Assembly: GCA_902766875.1 (NCBI GenBank)
Contig: CACXFI010000086.1
Span: forward strand, 1 to 9,107
Reading direction: 5' to 3'
Length of the DNA: 9,107 nucleotides
Source: an uncultured Erysipelotrichaceae bacterium
GTDB lineage: Bacteria > Bacillota_I > Bacilli_A > RF39 > UBA660
Part shown: one piece after another, positions 5,170 through 9,107 of the stretch
How the letters are laid out: each line of letters opens with the position of its first letter
How positions within the stretch are numbered: position 1 is the first letter of the stretch
Notes under the pieces: model-generated
Seen by the model: only the letters and a program-made list of their open reading frames with translations
Databases searched by the model: none
Told to the model about the DNA's origin: nothing
Position numbers and translations under genes: made by a program

Positions 5170-6075
5170 ATGTATAATATTACAATAAATTTAATTAGAA
5201 AATCTAAGAAGGAATTATTATATAAAGTAATTACTTCTTTTTTATTAAGAAGTCTATTATTAATAATACCCATATATTGGAGTAAAGCTATTAATTATAT
5301 AACCATATCCATATATAATAAATCATTTTATTTAATAGGTTTTATTATATTACTAGCTATAATTTATTATTTGTTTTCTTACCTAAATCAAGTAACTTGG
5401 TTTAATTTTTATAACAAACTATATTTAGAATATACAAAATTAGTAGTAAATGATAATAAAATAAATAATCTCTCTTTAGCAGAATATACTAACATCATAA
5501 ATAATGATATTGATATAATTTGTACCTTCTTAGGTAATTTAATAGTAAGAATATTCCAAGTTTTAGAATTTTTAATCATTTATATCTATTTCCTATCAAT
5601 TAATATTTATATATTCCTAATAACAGTATTTATATCTATATTTATGCTATCTGTTTTTATAAAATCAGGGAATAATCTTCAATTAGAAAATGAAAAAAGA
5701 AAATCTAGCCTAGACAGAAAAACTTCTACTACCCATAGAATGTATTCTCTAGTAAAAGAAAATAAAGATTTATCTAGTACTAATAAAACATTTTATAAAA
5801 ATAGTATATCTTATTTAAAAAATAATAAAAAATTTAATATCTTATCTTCATATTATACCTATCTAGTATTAGGAATAATAGAATTAAGTAAATATCTTGT
5901 TATAATATACTCTATATATTTAATAAAAATAGGTAATATGGAAATAGGTACAATCTTACTTATCTATAATTATTATGATAAAATAATAACTAATTTCGAA
6001 GTAGTAGGTACCATAAGTACAGAATATCAAAGTTTTGTTGTATCTTTAGATAGATTAAATAAAGTAGGGAGTTAA
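5170..6075 (+). CDS. ABC exporter transmembrane domain without ATPase domain
   Basis: The 301 residues match the membrane half of a type-I ABC exporter. Helices lie at about 18-38, 53-73, 122-143, 145-165, 229-251 and 254-272. Long hydrophilic stretches (about 75-121 and 167-228) correspond to the cytoplasmic coupling regions. S-L-A-E-Y-T-N-I-I-N-N-D-I (102-114) matches the segment normally reading 'G-x-x-x-x-x-x-x-x-D', and S-L-D-R-L-N-K-V (292-299) matches the 'A-x-x-R-[IL]' end of the membrane domain. The protein stops there, just before the nucleotide-binding domain that usually follows; no Walker A, LSGGQ or Walker B motif occurs. The stop lies in a strong hairpin, so no ATPase is continued downstream. 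It may be a separate-subunit permease, a regulatory half-transporter or a remnant. GGTGAT (5161-5166) precedes ATG 5170. Confidence 0.78.
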   Translation: MYNITINLIRKSKKELLYKVITSFLLRSLLLIIPIYWSKAINYITISIYNKSFYLIGFIILLAIIYYLFSYLNQVTWFNFYNKLYLEYTKLVVNDNKINNLSLAEYTNIINNDIDIICTFLGNLIVRIFQVLEFLIIYIYFLSINIYIFLITVFISIFMLSVFIKSGNNLQLENEKRKSSLDRKTSTTHRMYSLVKENKDLSSTNKTFYKNSISYLKNNKKFNILSSYYTYLVLGIIELSKYLVIIYSIYLIKIGNMEIGTILLIYNYYDKIITNFEVVGTISTEYQSFVVSLDRLNKVGS

Positions 6076-6090
6076 TTGACTTCCTACTTT
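6061..6090 (+). terminator. terminator hairpin overlapping the ABC gene stop codon
   Basis: AAAGTAGGGAGT (6061-6072) pairs with ACTTCCTACTTT (6079-6090), giving a 12-bp stem with one G-T pair and a 6-nt loop. The loop begins with the TAA stop (6073-6075). Only three T residues follow before mixed AT sequence, so termination may be incomplete, but the stem is the strongest in the window. Confidence 0.65.
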
Positions 6091-6104
6091 ATATATTATA
6101 TAAT
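6076..6104 (+). promoter_or_regulatory. sigma-A promoter for the mTERF-like/HNH operon
   Basis: TTGACT (6076-6081) is followed after exactly 17 bp by a perfect TATAAT (6099-6104), with transcription predicted from about 6111. The -35 box lies in the loop and 3' arm of the preceding terminator hairpin. The TGGAGGA ribosome binding site (6114-6120) falls at the very start of the transcript. Confidence 0.74.
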
Positions 6105-6130
6105 TTTATTATATGGAGGATTGATATAAT

Positions 6131-6589
6131 ATGAAGTCCGATGTGTACTATTATTTATTAGATTATGGATTTGATAATGATGAAATTGATAAAATAGAAG
6201 ATGTATCTGATGATATATTTTTTACTAATTTGTTAGAAGTAAGAAAAAATATTAAATTTTTAGAAGAAAAAGGATTAGATGTTAATGAAGTAATAGATGC
6301 TATTAATTATAATCCTTATCTTTTAACGGAAAAAAATAATCGTTTAGAAGCTTTTGATGATATCTTTTATAATACTTTATTATTTAATACTGATGAATTA
6401 AAAAAATTAATTATAGATAATCCTGATATTTATACAGCTAGTCCTATAGAATTAAAAAAAATAATAAAGTATATGAATGATAATGGTATGTCATATAAAG
6501 ATATAAAAAATGTTTTTATTAAAACACCTAAAGTCGTTAGCTATGACTACGATGAATATCCAGAATTAGTTAAGGATAAAGAGGTGTAA
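6131..6589 (+). CDS. mTERF-like helical-repeat protein
   Basis: A soluble acidic protein of 152 residues with about three repeats of 35-36 residues. Each reads roughly L-x-x-[IV]-x-[FY]-[LM]-x-x-x-G-[LM]-x-x-x-[ED]-[IV], then a helix ending in N/T-P-x-[LIV]. The repeat prolines are P62 (Y-N-P-Y-L-L), P98 (D-N-P-D-I-Y) and P133 (K-T-P-K-V-V), spaced 36 and 35. G48-L and G119-M mark the turns of the first and third repeats; the middle repeat lacks the Gly. This is the pattern of mTERF repeats, which form curved, nucleic-acid-binding superhelices in organellar proteins; the bacterial role is unknown. TGGAGGA (6114-6120) precedes ATG 6131. The HNH repeat gene starts 2 bases after the stop, and its AGAGGTG site lies inside this gene's end, so the two are very likely co-translated. 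Confidence 0.72.
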   Translation: MKSDVYYYLLDYGFDNDEIDKIEDVSDDIFFTNLLEVRKNIKFLEEKGLDVNEVIDAINYNPYLLTEKNNRLEAFDDIFYNTLLFNTDELKKLIIDNPDIYTASPIELKKIIKYMNDNGMSYKDIKNVFIKTPKVVSYDYDEYPELVKDKEV

Positions 6590-6591
6590 TT

Positions 6592-9107
6592 ATGAATGGA
6601 AGTATAATACAAGGTATCATAATTACACCTAGTCAAGTTAGTAGTAATATAGATAGAGCTTTAGCTAAAGGGACTATAGCAGCTTTAACTAGTAAAGATT
6701 TAAATATACTAGCTCAAAAATATTTTTGGGATAGTCAATATAATTGTTATAGATGCCCTTATAGTGGAAAATTAATTACAAAACAAAGTGATTTAGTATT
6801 AGAACATATAATACCAATATCTTCTAAAGGAGGCACAATTCTATTTAACTGTGTACCTGCTCATGTATCAATTAATGGTAAAAATGAAAAATATACTAAC
6901 GACCTTTTTGAGTGGTGGTATAAATCTGAAGAATGTTTTCAAAATTTAAGTGAAGAAGAAAAAAGAATAGAATATGGTAAAAGATTATATAACTTAACAT
7001 CATATATTATTGAAGCTTATAATGTTGTTATGAATGAACTAGATACATTGTTTATTAATACTGAGGAAGTAGATAATGAAACTATTAATCAAAAAGGAGA
7101 TTTATCCCAATCAAGAAGTATACGAAAAGATAAAAAGAAAAAACTTTCTACTAATGAACAAATAAATTATCATGAATTTTTAGAAAAGGCTTTAGAAGAA
7201 TTAAAAGATTTAGGCTATAACGTTGATAATTTTTCTTCAAATATAAATAATATTAATTTTAATATCTTAGAAGAATATAAAAATGGTCAAAAAATTCTTA
7301 TGAAACTTATAAAGAATACTATTGATACTGATGAAGTAAAAGATAGAAGAGAAAGAACTATTGTAAGAAATATTAATATAAAAGAATTAATCGAATCAAT
7401 TAGAGATGAAAATATTCCTCTTACTAATGAATATATAGAAACTAGCATATTAGATAGATTAAATAATATTACTAATATATTAGAAGAAAATAATCTATCA
7501 TTAGATAGTTTCTATGGTGATATAACTAATGTTCATAAATATTTATATAAAAGAAGTTTAAATAAAACAGATATAGAAGAACTAGTTAATAATATTAATA
7601 TGAGTATTAATGATAAATTTAATGGTTTTATAGAATTTGTCCTAAGAGAAAAAAGATTGCCCAATCAAGAATCAAAAAATGAAAAAGAGAAGAAATTAGG
7701 CTGGTTTAGAAGCAGTATACAAGCAAGGGAAAAAGATAAAAATTCTTTCCACTCTAATTTAAGTGAAAATCAATTAAGATATTTACATGATTCAGATAAT
7801 GCTTTATTAAGAGAAATATACAAAAATATTTTAAATCAAGCTGTAACATATAAAATAGATATTCCCTATATAGATGAAAAAATGAAAAGTAAAATAGAAG
7901 AATATCAAGAAAAATATAAAAATGCCAGTATCGAAAAACAAATAGAATTAGATAAAGAATATCAAGATTATATATATTTTAATCCTCAGGATACTACTCA
8001 TACATTTAATAGTTTTATAGAATTTGTTATGGCTAATAAAAGATTACCTAATAGAGAATCATCAGATGAAAAAGAGAAGAAATTAGGTAGGTTTAGAAAC
8101 AATATACAAAGTATTAAAAAAGATAAAAATGTTTTTCACTCAAATCTAAATGAAAGACAATTAAGATATTTACATGATTCAGATAATGCTTTATTAAGAG
8201 AAACATATAAAATTATTTTAAATCAAGCCGTAACCAATAAAATAGATATTGCCTATGTAGATAAAGAGTTGAAAAGTAAAATAGAAGAATATCAAGAAAG
8301 ATATAAAAATGCCAGTATCGAAAAACAAATAGAATTAGATAAAGAATATCAAGAATATATATATTTTAATCCTAATGATAATAATCATACATTTAATAGT
8401 TTTATAGACTTTGTTATGACTAATAAAAGATTACCTAATACAGAATCATCAGATGGAAAAGAGAAGAAATTAGGCGGGTTTAGGAAAGGTATACAAACAA
8501 GGGTAAAAGGTAGAAATGCTTTCAGCTCTAATTTAAGCGAAAATCAATTAAGATATTTACATGATTCAGATAATGCTTTATTAAGAGAAATATATAAAAT
8601 TATTTTAAATCAAGCTGTAACCTATAAAATAGATATTCCTTATGTAGATAAAAAAATGAAAAGTAAAATAGAAGAATATCAAGAAAGATATAAAAATGCC
8701 AGCATCGAAAAACAGTTAGAATTGGATACAGAATATCAAGATTATATATATTTTAACCCTAATGATAACGCTCATACATTTAATAGTTTTATAGAATTTG
8801 TAATAAGAGAAAAAAGATTGCCCAATCAAGAATCAAAAAATGAAAAAGAGAAGAAATTAGGCTGGTTTAGAAGCAGTATACAAACAAGGGTAAAAGATAA
8901 AAATGCTTTTGGTTCTAATTTAAGCGAAAATCAATTAAGATATTTACATGATTCAGATAATGCTTTATTAAGAGAAACATATAAAATTATTTTAAATCAA
9001 GCTGTAACCTATAAAATAGATATTCCTTATGTAGATAAAGAAATGAAAAGTAAAATAGAAGAATATCAAGAAAGATATAAAAATGCCAGTATCGAAAAAC
9101 AAATAGA
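6592..9107 (+). CDS. large HNH endonuclease with tandem 129-residue repeats (3' end outside window)
   Basis: The frame opens at ATG 6592 (AGAGGTG at 6580-6586) and is still open at the window edge, giving at least 838 residues. An HNH nuclease domain spans about 44-110. It has C52-Y-R-C55, then L-E-H72-I-I-P-I-S-S-K-G-G, F-N86-C-V-P-A-H and S-I-N95-G-K-N, and ends near E-W-W (107-109). H72, N86 and N95 fit the three HNH catalytic positions; C52, C55 and C87 (perhaps H91) could bind zinc. A charged, probably helical middle region (about 115-342) is not recognised. From residue 343 four tandem repeats begin (343, 472, 601, 730). Each starts F-N-x-F-I-[ED]-F-V and R-L-P-N-x-E-S, then E-K-K-L-G-x-F-R, resembling helicase-associated DNA-binding domains, and continues through Q-L-R-Y-L-H-D-S-D-N-A-L-L-R-E and a helix ending in Y-I-Y-F-N-P. 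DNA cleavage with modular target binding is inferred. Confidence 0.82.
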   Translation, partial: MNGSIIQGIIITPSQVSSNIDRALAKGTIAALTSKDLNILAQKYFWDSQYNCYRCPYSGKLITKQSDLVLEHIIPISSKGGTILFNCVPAHVSINGKNEKYTNDLFEWWYKSEECFQNLSEEEKRIEYGKRLYNLTSYIIEAYNVVMNELDTLFINTEEVDNETINQKGDLSQSRSIRKDKKKKLSTNEQINYHEFLEKALEELKDLGYNVDNFSSNINNINFNILEEYKNGQKILMKLIKNTIDTDEVKDRRERTIVRNINIKELIESIRDENIPLTNEYIETSILDRLNNITNILEENNLSLDSFYGDITNVHKYLYKRSLNKTDIEELVNNINMSINDKFNGFIEFVLREKRLPNQESKNEKEKKLGWFRSSIQAREKDKNSFHSNLSENQLRYLHDSDNALLREIYKNILNQAVTYKIDIPYIDEKMKSKIEEYQEKYKNASIEKQIELDKEYQDYIYFNPQDTTHTFNSFIEFVMANKRLPNRESSDEKEKKLGRFRNNIQSIKKDKNVFHSNLNERQLRYLHDSDNALLRETYKIILNQAVTNKIDIAYVDKELKSKIEEYQERYKNASIEKQIELDKEYQEYIYFNPNDNNHTFNSFIDFVMTNKRLPNTESSDGKEKKLGGFRKGIQTRVKGRNAFSSNLSENQLRYLHDSDNALLREIYKIILNQAVTYKIDIPYVDKKMKSKIEEYQERYKNASIEKQLELDTEYQDYIYFNPNDNAHTFNSFIEFVIREKRLPNQESKNEKEKKLGWFRSSIQTRVKDKNAFGSNLSENQLRYLHDSDNALLRETYKIILNQAVTYKIDIPYVDKEMKSKIEEYQERYKNASIEKQI
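7618..9107 (+). repeat. in-frame tandem repeat array, unit 387 bp (129 codons)
   Basis: Units begin at 7618, 8005, 8392 and 8779. The spacing is exactly 387 bp each time and the fourth unit is cut by the window end at 9107. No unit has an insertion or deletion relative to the others. A 45-bp block (7771-7815, 8158-8202, 8545-8589, 8932-8976), encoding Q-L-R-Y-L-H-D-S-D-N-A-L-L-R-E, is identical in all four, synonymous positions included. Variation concentrates in the first 50 codons of each unit (for example W/R/G/W after K-K-L-G). Units 1 and 4 share an identical stretch of at least 78 bp (7645-7722 and 8806-8883) that units 2 and 3 lack. Confidence 0.93.

Noticed and set aside
6076..6130. 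Remnant of the missing ABC ATPase domain downstream of the permease
   Set aside because: Only 55 bp separate the permease stop from the next gene, filled by hairpin, promoter and ribosome binding site. No Walker or signature motif occurs in any frame.
7618..9107. Direct repeats considered as a CRISPR array or other non-coding repeat
   Set aside because: The unit is 387 bp, a multiple of 3, in one open frame with mostly silent or conservative changes; these are protein domain repeats.
1..9107. Genetic code 4 (TGA = Trp)
   Set aside because: Every recognised gene reaches a full, family-typical length with TGA treated as a stop, and tryptophans at conserved positions are TGG.

Overview
This is a very AT-rich, gene-dense window from a low-GC, spore-forming member of the Bacillota. 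Three sporulation proteins sit together and are recognisable by sequence: SpoIIIAH, GerE and a GerM-type protein with two GerMN domains. Ribosome binding sites are Bacillota-like (AAGGAG, AGGTGAT). Arginine is encoded almost always by AGA, and stops are nearly all TAA. Several hypothetical families here resemble ones I associate with uncultured, AT-rich gut Bacilli, but the exact lineage is an inference. All genes are on the + strand; only one tRNA is on the - strand.

Layout. 1-228 is the 3' end of a gene carrying the H-[DN]-R-F / G-A-S-x-K-D-x-G-K-K module seen at the C-terminus of some ORF6N-type proteins. 280-1348 holds recX, overlapping by 8 bp a membrane zinc-ribbon protein. 1406-1918 is a lipoprotein whose stop codon lies inside a terminator hairpin. 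1986-3814 is the sporulation cluster spoIIIAH, gerE, gerM. In Bacillus, SpoIIIAH and GerM both belong to the SpoIIIA-SpoIIQ channel between mother cell and forespore, and GerE is the late mother-cell regulator. 3885-4256 is an unrecognised small gene with the clearest vegetative-type promoter in the window. It ends in a hairpin shared with the converging tRNA-Arg(UCU). 4489-6075 holds a zinc-ribbon/DUF4190 membrane protein, yidD, and an ABC-exporter membrane domain with no ATPase domain.

6131 to the right edge is the most unusual part. A strong promoter, whose -35 box lies in the terminator hairpin of the preceding gene, drives a small mTERF-like repeat protein. Two bases downstream begins a large open frame that is still open at the window end (at least 838 residues). 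It has an N-terminal HNH nuclease domain and at least four tandem repeats of exactly 129 residues (387 bp). The repeats carry an R-L-P-N / E-K-K-L-G motif resembling helicase-associated DNA-binding domains. I do not recognise this pair as a described system; nuclease plus modular nucleic-acid-binding repeats is an inference worth testing.

A recurring theme is compactness: all four hairpin terminators overlap the stop codon of the gene they end.
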